NCBI RefSeq assembly: GCF_900603025.1
Contig: NZ_LR026975.1
Location: forward strand, 4,278,001-4,342,000
Source: Mycolicibacterium hassiacum DSM 44199
GTDB lineage: Bacteria > Actinomycetota > Actinomycetes > Mycobacteriales > Mycobacteriaceae
Direction: 5' to 3'
Length of the DNA: 64,000 nucleotides
Both the position numbers and the translations under genes were made by a program. The notes beneath the pieces are model-generated. The model made no database searches. It was given only the letters and a program-made list of their open reading frames with translations, and had not been told where the DNA came from. Positions within the stretch are counted from its first letter, which is position 1. Every line of letters begins with the position of its first letter. Below are positions 9,000 to 17,928 of this stretch, one piece after another.

Positions 9000-9981
9000 A
9001 GGTTTCCTCCATGTTGATTCGGCAAACTCGATCCCGCTGGCGTTGCGGCAGTTCGGCGACGAGGGCGTCCAGCGGTTCGGGCATCGCCGGGAAGGGGTAA
9101 TCGGTGCCCAGCACGATGTGGTCCTGTCCGAACACCTCGATCGCGGCGCGCAGCGCAGCGGGGTGGTAGGTGAGCGAGTCCGCCCACAGCCGGGCCGCCT
9201 GCCGACTCGGCAGGTCCGGCGAGTCGGCGGGCACTCCGGCCAGGCACGCCCCCTTGTCCAGTCGTCCGATGAGTGCGGGCAGCGTTCCACCGCCGTGGCA
9301 CAGGCAGATCCGCACCGGCGGGCGGCGCCGCAGCGCACCGCTGATCAGCAGCAGTGCCGCCGCGGTACCGGTCTCGGTCGGCATGCCGGCGCCGAATCCG
9401 ATACCCGCCTCGGTGACCCGGGCGGGCAGGTCCTGATCGACCGGGTGCACCAGCACCAGTGCGTCGAGTTCGGCTGCGACGGCGAAGAATCGGTCGAATC
9501 GCTCATCCGACAGTTCGACGCCGGCGACCTGGGTGCCGATCTCGGCGCCGAGGAATCCCGGTTGCCGCATACAGCGGCGCAACTCCTCGACCGCACGATC
9601 CGGATCCTGCATCGGCAGTGCGGCCAGGGCGGCGAAGCGATCCGGATGGTCGCCGACCACCCGCGCGAGGAAATCGTTCTGGGCCCGCGCGAGTTCCTCG
9701 GCACCGGCCGGCCCGGCCTGGTAGCAGAACGTCACCGGGATCGGGGATAGCACCTGCAGCGCTACGCCGGCCCGGTCCATGTCCGCGATGCGGGCGGCGG
9801 CCGACCAACAGCGGTGGTCGATCCGCCGGTAGGGCGCACCACCGAAGGTGAGCGTCGCCGCCGTCTCGGTGTGGCGGAGCACCGCCGGCCACCGGTCGTC
9901 GGGATAGCGCGCCCCGAGGTCGGGCAGGTCGGGGTCGATGGCGTGGGTGTGCACATCGATCGAACCGGGTTTGAAGTGCAT
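8944..9981 (-). CDS. Amidohydrolase-2 (ACMSD-like) decarboxylase or hydrolase
   Basis: A 345-residue metal-dependent hydrolase of the amidohydrolase-2 family. The first metal pair is His11/His13 in SIDVHTHAID; later blocks include LVHPVD, CLCHGGG and LGTDYPFP, the last holding the catalytic Asp. Relatives include aminocarboxymuconate-semialdehyde decarboxylase and gamma-resorcylate decarboxylase, so decarboxylation of a ring-cleavage product or an aromatic acid is plausible in this operon. The C-terminus differs from the usual NAxRLFGL ending and overlaps the extradiol gene by 56 bp. It is the first gene of the minus-strand operon, facing a divergent ligase gene across a 165-bp promoter region. 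Confidence 0.85.
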   Translation of the reverse strand: MHFKPGSIDVHTHAIDPDLPDLGARYPDDRWPAVLRHTETAATLTFGGAPYRRIDHRCWSAAARIADMDRAGVALQVLSPIPVTFCYQAGPAGAEELARAQNDFLARVVGDHPDRFAALAALPMQDPDRAVEELRRCMRQPGFLGAEIGTQVAGVELSDERFDRFFAVAAELDALVLVHPVDQDLPARVTEAGIGFGAGMPTETGTAAALLLISGALRRRPPVRICLCHGGGTLPALIGRLDKGACLAGVPADSPDLPSRQAARLWADSLTYHPAALRAAIEVFGQDHIVLGTDYPFPAMPEPLDALVAELPQRQRDRVCRINMEETYGTLPGAGHHALPLARRH

Positions 9982-10036
9982 GGATTTCGTCGATCTCCCC
10001 GGATGTGCGGGACAGGTGCCGATGACGATAGCCGAT

Positions 10037-10068
10037 TATGTATGCAGAATCCAGATTCGACATGCATT
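10037..10068. promoter_or_regulatory. Imperfect palindrome between divergent operons, candidate operator
   Basis: In the 165-bp gap between the divergent amidohydrolase (start 9981) and ligase (start 10147) genes, the arm TATGTATGCAGAATC (10037-10051) faces GATTCGACATGCATT (10054-10068) across a 2-bp spacer, matching at 11 of 15 positions. The surrounding sequence is AT-rich for this genome. It could bind a regulator controlling both directions, such as the nearby GntR protein encoded at 11873-12604; that link is a guess. Confidence 0.5.
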
Positions 10069-10146
10069 ATTTTCTGGGTCACACTCCGGCGGCCGGCTGC
10101 CCCATCGCACACGCCGGCCCCCACATCCAGCAAAGGAGCGCAGACG

Positions 10147-11829
10147 ATGTCCGAATCCACCCCGCCCACGGTTGCGCTACGCGCGGCCCGCGATCTACTC
10201 GTCGAGCACCGTGAGGATTTCGAATCCGCTGTGGCTCAGTTCGATTGGCCGTCGATCAGCGGACCCTTCAACTGGGCCGTCGACTGGTTCGACCGGATCG
10301 CACGGGGCAATCGGCGCCTGGCGCTGCGCATCGTCGGCGACGACGGCACCGACGAGCGCTACACGTTCGCCGAGCTGGCCGACCGCAGCGACCGGCTGGC
10401 GACCTGGCTGTCCGGCAACGGTGTGCGCCGCGGCGACCGGGTAATGCTGATGCTCGGCAATCAGGTCGAACTCTGGGAGTCGATGCTTGCGGTGATGAAG
10501 CTCGGTGCGGTCATCCTGCCCGCCACCACCGCACTCGGCCCCAAGGACCTCGCCGACCGTCTCGCCCGCGGCAACGTCGCCCACGTGATCACCAACAGCA
10601 CCGAGACGGCGAAGTTCGCCGACATCGCCGGGGAGTTCGGGCGGATCGCGATCGGGGCCCCCGTCGCCGGATGGCTGTCCTACCGCGACGCCGAGAACGT
10701 CACCGATCACCGCCCGTTGCGCACCTGCACCCAGGCCGACGACCCGCTGCTGGTCTACTTCACCTCGGGGACCACCAGCAAACCGAAGCTGGTGCAGCAC
10801 ACCCAGCGTTCCTATCCCGTCGGGCATCTGACCACCATGTACTTCATCGGGCTGCGGCCCGGTGATGTGCACCTGAACATCAGCTCGCCCGGATGGGCCA
10901 AGCATGCCTGGAGCTCGTTCTTCGCCCCGTGGCTGGCGGAGGCCACGATCGTCGCCTACAACTACACCCGCTTCGATGCGGCGCGTTTCCTGCGGTTGCT
11001 CGACCACCTCGACGTCACGACGCTGTGCGCGCCGCCGACGGTGTGGCGGATGTTGATTCAGGCCAACCTCGGCGACAAACCGGCCAAGCTGCGCGAAGCG
11101 ATGGGCGCCGGCGAACCGTTGAATCCCGAGGTGATCACCCAGGTCGCCGAGCGATGGGGCATCACCATCCGCGACGGTTTCGGGCAGACCGAGACCACCG
11201 CGTTGATCGGCAACACCCCGGGCGCCCCGGTCAAGCCCGGCTCGATGGGCCGCCCGCTGCCCGGGGTCCGGGTCGCGCTGGTCGACCCCGTCACCGGTCA
11301 GGAGGGCGACGACGGCGAGATCTGTCTGCCCCTGTCCGACGGCCGACCGGTGAACCTGATGACCGGATACCTCGGCGCCGACGAACTCAACGAGAAGGTG
11401 AGCGGTGACGGCTACTACCACACCGGGGACATCGCCACCCGCGACGCCGACGGCTACATCACCTATGTCGGCCGCACCGACGACGTGTTCAAGGCCTCCG
11501 ACTACAAGATCTCGCCGTTCGAGCTCGAAAGCGTCCTGATCGAGCATCCGGCGGTGGTCGAGGCGGCGGTCGTGCCGGCGCCGGACCCGGTACGGCTGGC
11601 GGTCCCCAAGGCCTACATCACGCTGACGGAGGGCTGGGCGGCCGACCGCGCCACCGCCGACTCGATCTTCGCCCACGCACGCCAGAACCTCGCCCCCTAC
11701 CAGCGCATCCGGCGGATCGAGTTCATGGAACTGCCCAAGACGATCTCGGGCAAGATCCGGCGCGTCGAACTGCGCGAGCGGGAGCGCACGGGCGTGCCGT
11801 CGGATGCCGAGTGGCGCGAATCGTCCTGA
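10147..11829 (+). CDS. AMP-dependent acyl-CoA synthetase/ligase
   Basis: A 560-residue ANL-superfamily adenylating enzyme that activates a carboxylic acid to acyl-AMP and then acyl-CoA. The AMP/phosphate loop YFTSGTTSKPK is near residue 204, followed by a medium-chain-type core, the GDGYYHTGD region and the catalytic Lys in KTISGKIRR near the C-terminus. The start ATG at 10147 follows an AAAGGAG ribosome site; the frame is open upstream but without a better start. The sequence style is closer to medium-chain/aromatic acyl-CoA ligases than to acetyl-CoA synthetase. It heads the plus-strand side of a divergent promoter. Confidence 0.9.
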   Translation: MSESTPPTVALRAARDLLVEHREDFESAVAQFDWPSISGPFNWAVDWFDRIARGNRRLALRIVGDDGTDERYTFAELADRSDRLATWLSGNGVRRGDRVMLMLGNQVELWESMLAVMKLGAVILPATTALGPKDLADRLARGNVAHVITNSTETAKFADIAGEFGRIAIGAPVAGWLSYRDAENVTDHRPLRTCTQADDPLLVYFTSGTTSKPKLVQHTQRSYPVGHLTTMYFIGLRPGDVHLNISSPGWAKHAWSSFFAPWLAEATIVAYNYTRFDAARFLRLLDHLDVTTLCAPPTVWRMLIQANLGDKPAKLREAMGAGEPLNPEVITQVAERWGITIRDGFGQTETTALIGNTPGAPVKPGSMGRPLPGVRVALVDPVTGQEGDDGEICLPLSDGRPVNLMTGYLGADELNEKVSGDGYYHTGDIATRDADGYITYVGRTDDVFKASDYKISPFELESVLIEHPAVVEAAVVPAPDPVRLAVPKAYITLTEGWAADRATADSIFAHARQNLAPYQRIRRIEFMELPKTISGKIRRVELRERERTGVPSDAEWRESS

Positions 11830-11838
11830 CCGCACCGC

Positions 11839-11872
11839 CGGTCCGCCGCGGCCACCGGGCCGCGGCGGACCG
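11839..11872. terminator. Strong GC hairpin between convergent genes
   Basis: A perfect inverted repeat with 14-bp arms (11840-11853 and 11858-11871) around the loop ACCG, extended by one more pair at 11839/11872. It lies exactly between the ends of the convergent ligase and GntR genes. It has no T-tract, as is common for mycobacterial terminators. Confidence 0.75.
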
Positions 11873-12604
11873 TCACGGCCGCCGGGGTGAGTCCGTGGTG
11901 CGGTCCGGGTCGTCCGCACCGAACAGGTCCTGGTCGTGGCGGTTCAGCGCGTCGATGAAGGCGCGCTGGTCGCGCACGGCGATCGCCGCCACGATGTCGT
12001 CGTGCACATCGAGGCTGTGCGCCAGCAGGGGTTGGTGATCGCGGACGAACACCACCCGGCTCAGCACCGCCCGGATGCTCGTGATGACCGTCTTGTGCAT
12101 CCCCTCCAACACGGGGATGTGTGCCGCCGCGGCCACCACCCCGTGGAAAGCCAGCACGGCGTCGAAGAACTCGCGAGCGTCGGTACTGGCCCGCATCCGG
12201 GCCATGGCCTCCCGCATCGCCGAGATGTCGTCGCGGGTGGCCCGCTCGAACGCCGCCTTGGTCAGCCCGAACTCCAGGTACAGCCGCGCCTCGATGAGGT
12301 CGAGCGGATGCGGGTTCGAGGGCAGGAACCACAGGTCGAGGGCGCCGAGCCGGACCTGCGGCGGTGCGCTGGCGACCGTGATCCCGCCGCCGGGGCCGGG
12401 CTTGACCTTGATCAGCTCGCGGTCGCGCAGGATGCGCAGGGTCTCGTTCATCACGGTCGGGCTGATGCCGAACCGGTCCATCAGTTCGCTGCGCCGCCCG
12501 AGATGGGCACCGACGGGCAGGCGCGCGTTGATGATCTCGCGTTCGATGTCGGCGGCGACACGCTCGGCCCGTGACGACCGCGCTGGACGATCGCGACCTG
12601 GCAC
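11873..12604 (-). CDS. GntR-family transcriptional regulator (FCD type)
   Basis: About 243 residues. An N-terminal winged helix-turn-helix (AADIEREIINARLPVGAHLG through the LRILRDRELI helix) is followed by an all-helical FCD-like ligand domain starting at DLIEARLYLEFGLTKAAFER. GntR/FadR-type proteins are usually repressors released by acids or acyl-CoA esters. GTG at 12604 is chosen because GAGGAG lies just upstream; the frame also permits GTG at 12607 and extends to 12697. The recognition loop RRSELMDRFGIS is less basic than in typical FadR proteins. Converging on the ligase gene and divergent from the acyl-CoA dehydrogenase gene, it is placed to control either. Confidence 0.87.
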   Translation of the reverse strand: MPGRDRPARSSRAERVAADIEREIINARLPVGAHLGRRSELMDRFGISPTVMNETLRILRDRELIKVKPGPGGGITVASAPPQVRLGALDLWFLPSNPHPLDLIEARLYLEFGLTKAAFERATRDDISAMREAMARMRASTDAREFFDAVLAFHGVVAAAAHIPVLEGMHKTVITSIRAVLSRVVFVRDHQPLLAHSLDVHDDIVAAIAVRDQRAFIDALNRHDQDLFGADDPDRTTDSPRRP

Positions 12605-12758
12605 CACTGCTCCTCGATTTCCTCCGTGGCACCGACGCGGTGCCACACCGTGCAAGTTTCCCAGACCAACCCCCGTTCGGGGCACCTGGTCCACCACCTA
12701 GGGGGCATAACGACGGCAGCACCCGCCAACGTGGCTTCTATAACGCATACCTTTGATA

Positions 12759-12769
12759 TGGTCTGACCT
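12759..12769. promoter_or_regulatory. FadR-like operator TGGTCTGACCT
   Basis: TGGTC-T-GACCT fits the FadR-subfamily GntR half-site pattern TGGTCNGACCA and lies 13 bp before the GTG start of the acyl-CoA dehydrogenase gene, just ahead of its AAAGGAG ribosome site. Similar sites recur upstream of other genes in this window. Confidence 0.6.
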
Positions 12770-12782
12770 CAAAGGAGTGCTC

Positions 12783-13916
12783 GTGTTCACCAGCCAACAA
12801 CAGGAGTTCGCCACGGCGGTGGCGGAGTTCTGCCAGAAGCACTGCGCCACCGCCGAGCAGCGGGCGCAACTGACCGACGGCGGGCGCCTGTCGAACAGTC
12901 CCACACTGCTGAAGAAGTTCGCCGAACTCGGCTGGCTCGGCGTGTCACTGCCGGCCGAGTACGGCGGCGGCGGGGCCGGGATGGTCGAGGAATGCATCTT
13001 CCTCGAGGAGACCAGCCGCGGACTGGCCCCCATCCACGCCTACGGAACCGGCCTGACCGCCGCGCAGGCCTATCTGCGGCACGGCACCGAGGACCAGAAG
13101 AAGCGGATCCTGGGCAACCTGTGCGCCGGTAATTTCGAGGCCATCGCGCTGTCGGAGCCGGGGGCCGGTTCGGACCTGGCGGGTGTGGCCACCCGGGCGG
13201 TCCGCGACGGCGACCGCTTCATCGTCAACGGCCAGAAGACCTGGATCACCGCCGCACATCTGGCCGACCACCTGCTGGTCCTCACGCGCACCGACCCGAA
13301 CGCGGGCCGGCACGAGGGCCTGACGTTGATGTACGTGCCCACCGACAGCCCCGGGCTCGAGATCCGGCCGATCCGGACGATGGACGGCCACACCGTCAAC
13401 GACGTGTTCTTCACCGACGTCGAGGTCCCGGTGGACAACGTCGTCGGCGGCATCGGCGACGCCTGGCACCGGCTGATGCGCGGCCTGAACGTCGAGCGGC
13501 TGATCATCGCGGCGATGTCCCTCGGCGCGGCCCGCCGTTCGCTGGAGGACACCATCGACTACGTCCGCACCCGTGAGCAGTTCGGCAAGCCGCTCAGCGC
13601 ATTCCAGGCGGTGCGGCACACGATCGCCGACCTCGCCACCGAGATCGAGCACTGCCGCGCCTACGTCTACCACGTCGCCCGGCAGATCGACGCCGGGCTG
13701 GAGGAGCGCCTCGCCCGGGAGGGTTCCATGGCCAAGCTCAAGTGCACCGAGGTTGCCAAACAGGCGGCCCTGACCGGGCTGCAGCTGATGGGCGGCAACG
13801 GCTACACCGTCGAGTTCGGCATGGAGATGCAGGTGCGCAAGGCGCTGGCCCCGCCGATCTACGGCGGCGCGAACGCGATCCAGCGCGAGATCATCGGCAA
13901 GAGTTACGGACTCTAG
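12783..13916 (+). CDS. Acyl-CoA dehydrogenase
   Basis: A 377-residue FAD-dependent acyl-CoA dehydrogenase introducing an alpha,beta double bond into a CoA thioester. Family blocks are visible in order: SEPGAGSDLAG, the flavin-contact segment QKTWITAA, LNVERL, VRTREQFGKPL, and QLMGGNGYTVEF. Near the C-terminus the usual catalytic Glu region YEGTNEIQ reads YGGANAIQ, so the base must be elsewhere, as in isovaleryl-CoA-type enzymes, or the protein pairs with another subunit. GTG at 12783 is chosen because AAAGGAG is 6-12 bp upstream; the ATG at 12753 lies before the operator. Confidence 0.9.
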   Translation: MFTSQQQEFATAVAEFCQKHCATAEQRAQLTDGGRLSNSPTLLKKFAELGWLGVSLPAEYGGGGAGMVEECIFLEETSRGLAPIHAYGTGLTAAQAYLRHGTEDQKKRILGNLCAGNFEAIALSEPGAGSDLAGVATRAVRDGDRFIVNGQKTWITAAHLADHLLVLTRTDPNAGRHEGLTLMYVPTDSPGLEIRPIRTMDGHTVNDVFFTDVEVPVDNVVGGIGDAWHRLMRGLNVERLIIAAMSLGAARRSLEDTIDYVRTREQFGKPLSAFQAVRHTIADLATEIEHCRAYVYHVARQIDAGLEERLAREGSMAKLKCTEVAKQAALTGLQLMGGNGYTVEFGMEMQVRKALAPPIYGGANAIQREIIGKSYGL

Positions 13917-13958
13917 CCCATCACCCCCCACAAACCAGTCAGCCCACAGGATGCCACC

Positions 13959-14747
13959 ATGACCGACCAACCGTTCAGCCCCAAGGAACTGTCCGCATCA
14001 TCGGCGCTCATCGTCGGCGGGACCGCGGGAATCGGCCTCGCCACCGCGAAGGCGCTGGTGCGCGCCGGCCTGCCGCGGATCGCCGTCGTCGGCCGCAACG
14101 TCGAGCGCGGCACCGCGGCCGCCGAATCACTGGCCGAACTCGGCACCACCGCGCACTACATCGCCGGCAACGCGGTCGATCCGGCCGACGCCGCCGAAAT
14201 CGCCGCGCGGGCCGACGAACTGCTCTCCGGGATCGACATTCTCATGTGCACCACGGCCGCCGATGTCCGCCCCGAACTGTTCATCGACATCCCCACCTCC
14301 GACATCGGCCGGATCCTCACCGAACTGGCGCTGCCGTCGATGCACATGGCCGGCGAGGTGCTGCCCGGTATGCGGGTCCGGCGCGGCGGCGTCATCGTCA
14401 ACGTGGCCTCCGACGCCGCCAAGACCGCCACCCCCGGTGAGGCGGTCATCGGCGCCGCGAAGGCGGCCATCACGATGTTCACCCGCACCATCGCCATCGA
14501 GGAGAAGCGCTACGGCATCCGCGCCAACGTCCTGACCCCGTCGCTGGTCCACGGCACGGCATCGACCGAGCGGATCACCACCGAGGGGTTCAGCGCCAAA
14601 CTCTTCGCCAAGGCCGCACAGCAGGCCGCCCTCGGTGTGCCCGACGCCGACGACATCGCCGCCCTGGCGGCCTTTTTGTGCAGCCCGGCCGCGGCCAAGC
14701 TCACCGGGCAGGCGATCAGCGTCAACGGCGGGATCTCCGCGGTCTGA
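13959..14747 (+). CDS. SDR-family protein lacking the catalytic tyrosine
   Basis: A 262-residue short-chain dehydrogenase fold protein. The dinucleotide motif GGTAGIG is at residues 20-26, and the tail TGQAISVNGGI is standard. The active-site motif YxxxK is altered: the segment after VASDAAKT reads VIGAAKAA, so the tyrosine is replaced by an aliphatic residue while the lysine remains. Either the reaction uses another acid/base, as in some enoyl- or dienoyl-CoA reductases, or the protein is structural. It follows the acyl-CoA dehydrogenase by 42 bp and precedes the BadI-like gene, suggesting it acts on the same CoA-thioester pathway. Confidence 0.85.
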   Translation: MTDQPFSPKELSASSALIVGGTAGIGLATAKALVRAGLPRIAVVGRNVERGTAAAESLAELGTTAHYIAGNAVDPADAAEIAARADELLSGIDILMCTTAADVRPELFIDIPTSDIGRILTELALPSMHMAGEVLPGMRVRRGGVIVNVASDAAKTATPGEAVIGAAKAAITMFTRTIAIEEKRYGIRANVLTPSLVHGTASTERITTEGFSAKLFAKAAQQAALGVPDADDIAALAAFLCSPAAAKLTGQAISVNGGISAV

Positions 14748-14799
14748 GCCTTGGCGGGCTATTGCCCAGCGCGGATCTCAAAGTTACGATTGATACAAA

Positions 14800-14810
14800 A
14801 GGTCAGTCCA
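14800..14810. promoter_or_regulatory. Degenerate FadR-like operator AGGTCAGTCCA
   Basis: AGGTC-A-GTCCA differs at one core position from the GGTCNGACC palindrome and lies 50 bp before the BadI-like gene, in an AT-richer stretch. It is weaker than the other sites and is reported as a possible member of the set. Confidence 0.4.
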
Positions 14811-14860
14811 AATTTACCGGGCGACCCGACTCGATCACGGAAAGGACGTTCACGGCTCAG

Positions 14861-15655
14861 ATGAGCGAATTCACCGATATCACATACGAAGTCGACAACG
14901 GACTGGCCTGGATCACCATCAACCGGCCGGAGCGGTACAACGCGTTCCGCGCAAAGACCGTCGACGAACTCGTGATGGCCTTCAAGCGGGCCTGGAGCAG
15001 CAAGGACGTCGGCGTAGTCGCCCTCACCGGTGCCGGGGACAAGGCGTTCTGCGCCGGCGGTGACCAGAAGCAGCGGATGGAGACCGGCGACTACGGTCCT
15101 TCGGCCAGCGGCCTTTTCGAGATCGACTCATTGCACCGCGTCATCCGCGACATTCCCAAACCGGTGATCGCCGCGGTGAACGGGCTGGCTATCGGCGGCG
15201 GCCATGTCCTGCATGTGCTGTGTGACCTGACCATCGCCGCCGACACCGCCCAGTTCGGCCAGAACGGCCCGCGGGTCGGCTCCTTCGACGCCGGGCTGGG
15301 CTCCGGCTACCTCGCCCGGGTCGTCGGGGAGAAGCGGGCCCGCGAGATCTGGTTCATGCTGCGCCGGCTCTCGGCACAGGAGGCCATGGAGTGGGGCCTG
15401 GTGAACAAGGTGGTCCCCGCCGCCGAACTCAGAAACGAGGTCCGGGCTTGGGCAGACCAGATGCTCGCCTTCTCACCCACGGCACTGAAAGTGCTCAAGC
15501 AGTCGATGAACACCGACACCGAGCACTTCCTGGGCATCGGCTCGATGGCGTACTCGACCCTGCAGATCTTCGGCGACACCCCCGAGGCGCAGGAGGGTAT
15601 CAACGCCTTCAACGAGAAGCGCCAGCCCGACTTCAGCCCGTACCGCGGCAAGTAA
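14861..15655 (+). CDS. BadI-like 2-ketocyclohexanecarboxyl-CoA hydrolase (crotonase family)
   Basis: A 264-residue crotonase-fold protein closest in pattern to BadI, the alicyclic ring-opening hydrolase that turns 2-ketocyclohexanecarboxyl-CoA into pimelyl-CoA, and to the related MenB. Shared blocks include [49 protein letters not shown] (with the family Asp in GSFDAG), the GEKRAREIWFM segment, and an EKRQPDFSPY tail. No other menaquinone genes are nearby, which disfavours MenB. The start ATG at 14861 gives MSEFTDITYEV. It likely performs a retro-Claisen ring cleavage; the exact ring is unknown. A paralogue is encoded at 26503-27339. Confidence 0.85.
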   Translation: MSEFTDITYEVDNGLAWITINRPERYNAFRAKTVDELVMAFKRAWSSKDVGVVALTGAGDKAFCAGGDQKQRMETGDYGPSASGLFEIDSLHRVIRDIPKPVIAAVNGLAIGGGHVLHVLCDLTIAADTAQFGQNGPRVGSFDAGLGSGYLARVVGEKRAREIWFMLRRLSAQEAMEWGLVNKVVPAAELRNEVRAWADQMLAFSPTALKVLKQSMNTDTEHFLGIGSMAYSTLQIFGDTPEAQEGINAFNEKRQPDFSPYRGK

Positions 15656-15687
15656 CGACCCGGAAGGCAGATACTCCCCTCGAGGAC

Positions 15688-15712
15688 GGTGCCGGGTCTC
15701 CCGCCCGGCACC
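15688..15712. terminator. GC hairpin after BadI-like gene
   Basis: Arms GGTGCCGGG (15688-15696) and CCCGGCACC (15704-15712) enclose a 7-nt loop, 33 bp past the BadI-like stop codon in the 174-bp gap before the next gene. There is no T-tract; partial termination or an mRNA boundary is likely. Confidence 0.5.
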
Positions 15713-15829
15713 GCGCACCCCGCAATCGGCGCCAGCCCGGCTCGTTCCCTCCGTTCACTTTCCGACACCTGTCCGGACGAACCGGGCTGACGCGCATCCA
15801 CCACCGTCTTGAACCGAGAGGAAACCGAC

Positions 15830-16750
15830 ATGTCCGTCCCGGCCGGCCCGTTCTCTCCTACCTTGCTCACCGCCAAGCGAATCCTGGTCACCGGCGGCGG
15901 CACCGGCCTCGGTCGCGGGGTCGCGCGCCATCTCGTGGCCCACGGCGCCACCGTGCATCTATGGGGCCGCCGACCGGCGGTCCTGCAGGAGGCCGCCGCC
16001 GAAATCGGGGCGACCCGTCCAGATGCGGTCCACATCGACACCGTCGACGTCCGGGATCACGACCGCGTCGACGCCGCGATGGAGCGGATCTGGACCGAAC
16101 ACGGCCCGTTGACCGGGCTGATCAACAATGCCGCCGCGAATTTCATCGCACCGACCCACGAGCTGAGCCCACGCGGGTACCGGGCGATCACCAGCACCGT
16201 CATGGACGGTTCGTTCCACACCACCCACGCCGCGGGACGCCGCTGGATCGCCGACGGCCTGCCGGGCTGCGTGCTGTCGACGCTGACCACCTGGATCTGG
16301 ACCGGTTCGGCGTTCGTTGTCCCCTCCTCGATGGCCAAGGCCGCCGTGCACGCCATGACGATGTCGCTGGCCGTCGAGTGGGCCCGGTACGGGATCAGGC
16401 TCAATGCGGTTGCGCCCGGACCCATTCCGACCGAATACGCCTGGCAGATGCTCAACCCGACCGACCAGAGCTCGGTGGGCGCGACCCAGCCCGACCAGAT
16501 CCCCGCCGGGCGGACCGGGACCATCGAGGAGCTCGCCAACCTGGTGATCTTCCTGATGTCGGACGCCTGCGACTATCTCACCGGCCAGACTATCGCCATG
16601 GACGGCGGGCAGATGCTGGCCGGCCCCAACACGTTCGCCGGCCTGACCCGGCTGACCGACAGCGACTGGCAGCAGATCAGACAGACGGCGAAGGCGGCCA
16701 CCGAGCGGAGCAAGGCGCAGCGCGGTGACCACCGGGTTACTCCCGGATGA
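15830..16750 (+). CDS. SDR, 2,4-dienoyl-CoA reductase-like
   Basis: A 306-residue short-chain dehydrogenase resembling 2,4-dienoyl-CoA reductases, with the cofactor motif TGGGTGLGRG near residue 22 and the DECR-like INNAAANFIAPTHELSPRGY segment. The usual YxxxK is replaced by SMAK within FVVPSSMAKAAVHAM, and the tail TGQTIAMDGGQML is typical. Such enzymes remove conjugated double bonds from acyl-CoA intermediates so that beta-oxidation can go on. The start ATG at 15830 follows AGAGGAAA. It ends 38 bp from the convergent remnant of a metal-dependent hydrolase gene. Confidence 0.85.
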   Translation: MSVPAGPFSPTLLTAKRILVTGGGTGLGRGVARHLVAHGATVHLWGRRPAVLQEAAAEIGATRPDAVHIDTVDVRDHDRVDAAMERIWTEHGPLTGLINNAAANFIAPTHELSPRGYRAITSTVMDGSFHTTHAAGRRWIADGLPGCVLSTLTTWIWTGSAFVVPSSMAKAAVHAMTMSLAVEWARYGIRLNAVAPGPIPTEYAWQMLNPTDQSSVGATQPDQIPAGRTGTIEELANLVIFLMSDACDYLTGQTIAMDGGQMLAGPNTFAGLTRLTDSDWQQIRQTAKAATERSKAQRGDHRVTPG

Positions 16751-16788
16751 CCACCGGCGCCGCTTTTTCCCGTGCCGAATCAGCCCAA

Positions 16789-17052
16789 TCAGTCCGCCTG
16801 CGGAATCCGCACCGTCTTGTTCTCACCGATCTCGGCCAACAGCTCCGTCGCACGCGAGGGTGCCGGGATCGTCGCCGGATCGTAGGTCGGCCGGTGTGCG
16901 GTCACGTAGTGCCCGAAGAAGTGTCCGAACACCCGGAACAGCACCTTACCGTACCGGAACCGGCTGGCCCACTTCCCCCTGATCCGGCCCTTGGCCCGGT
17001 CCTCCTGGATGAGTTTCCCTGCCACGCCGAGGGCGAAGCCGAACAGGTGGAT
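16789..17052 (-). pseudogene. Metal-dependent hydrolase, C-terminal piece (disrupted by IS)
   Basis: The C-terminal 85-90 codons of a protein of the predicted metal-dependent hydrolase family (PF10118-like). The piece begins at IHLFGFALGVAGKLI and ends at the stop at 16789. Removing the insertion 17053-20033 and one copy of the 9-bp duplication joins it in frame to the piece at 20034-20342, restoring YGMWYEAIHLFGFALG. The gene is also missing its 5' end, so it is a remnant twice over. Confidence 0.8.
17044..17052. repeat. 9-bp target-site duplication CAGGTGGAT, left copy
   Basis: CAGGTGGAT at 17044-17052 recurs at 20034-20042, directly flanking the composite insertion. Nine bp fits the 8-9 bp duplications made by IS256-family elements. 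Confidence 0.85.
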
Positions 17053-17928
17053 GAGCAATGATCAGAACCTGTGGATGAGCCTCGGGGTGGGGGCGTGAAA
17101 GTGGGCGCACCTTCCCGAGGATGATCTGAATGTCAGTAGGTCCGATCATGAGCCGGCGTTGGCGCGCTGGTTCGGGAAGGTACGCCCATGCTCACCGTAG
17201 TTCACGACGCCGAGGACGCCAACGACAGCGACACTCCCGGTCGCTCGTTGTTGGATGAGATCGTCCGCGACGGGGCGCGACAGATGCTGGCCGCCGCGTT
17301 GCAGGCCGAGGTCGCCGCCTACGTGGCCCAGTACGCCGACCAGCTCGATGAGAACGGCCACCGCCTGGTGGTGCGCAACGGCTACCACCAGCCCCGCGAG
17401 GTGCTGACCGCAGCCGGTGCGGTGCAGGTCAAAGCGCCGCGAGTCAACGACCGCCGTGTCGACCCCGACACCGGCGAACGCAAACGGTTCTCCTCGGCGA
17501 TCCTGCCGGCCTGGGCGCGCAAGTCTCCGCAGATGAGCGAAGTGCTGCCGCTGCTGTACCTGCACGGGCTGTCCACCAGCGACTTCACCCCGGCATTGGA
17601 GCAGTTCCTGGGTTCGGGTGCGGGGTTGTCGGCCACCACGATCACCCGGCTCACGGCGCAGTGGCAGGACGAGGCCCGCGCGTTTGCGGCCCGGGACCTG
17701 TCCGGCACCGACTACGTCTACCTGTGGGTCGACGGTATCCACCTCAAGGTCCGCCTGGACCAGGAAAAACTCTGTTTGCTGGTGATGCTGGGCGTGCGCG
17801 CTGACGGCCGCAAAGAGCTGGTGGCGATCACCGACGGCTACCGGGAATCGACCGAGTCGTGGGCTGATCTGCTGCGCGACTGTAAACGACGCGGCATGAC
17901 ACTTCCTGAGTCAACCCCTACGCAGTTT

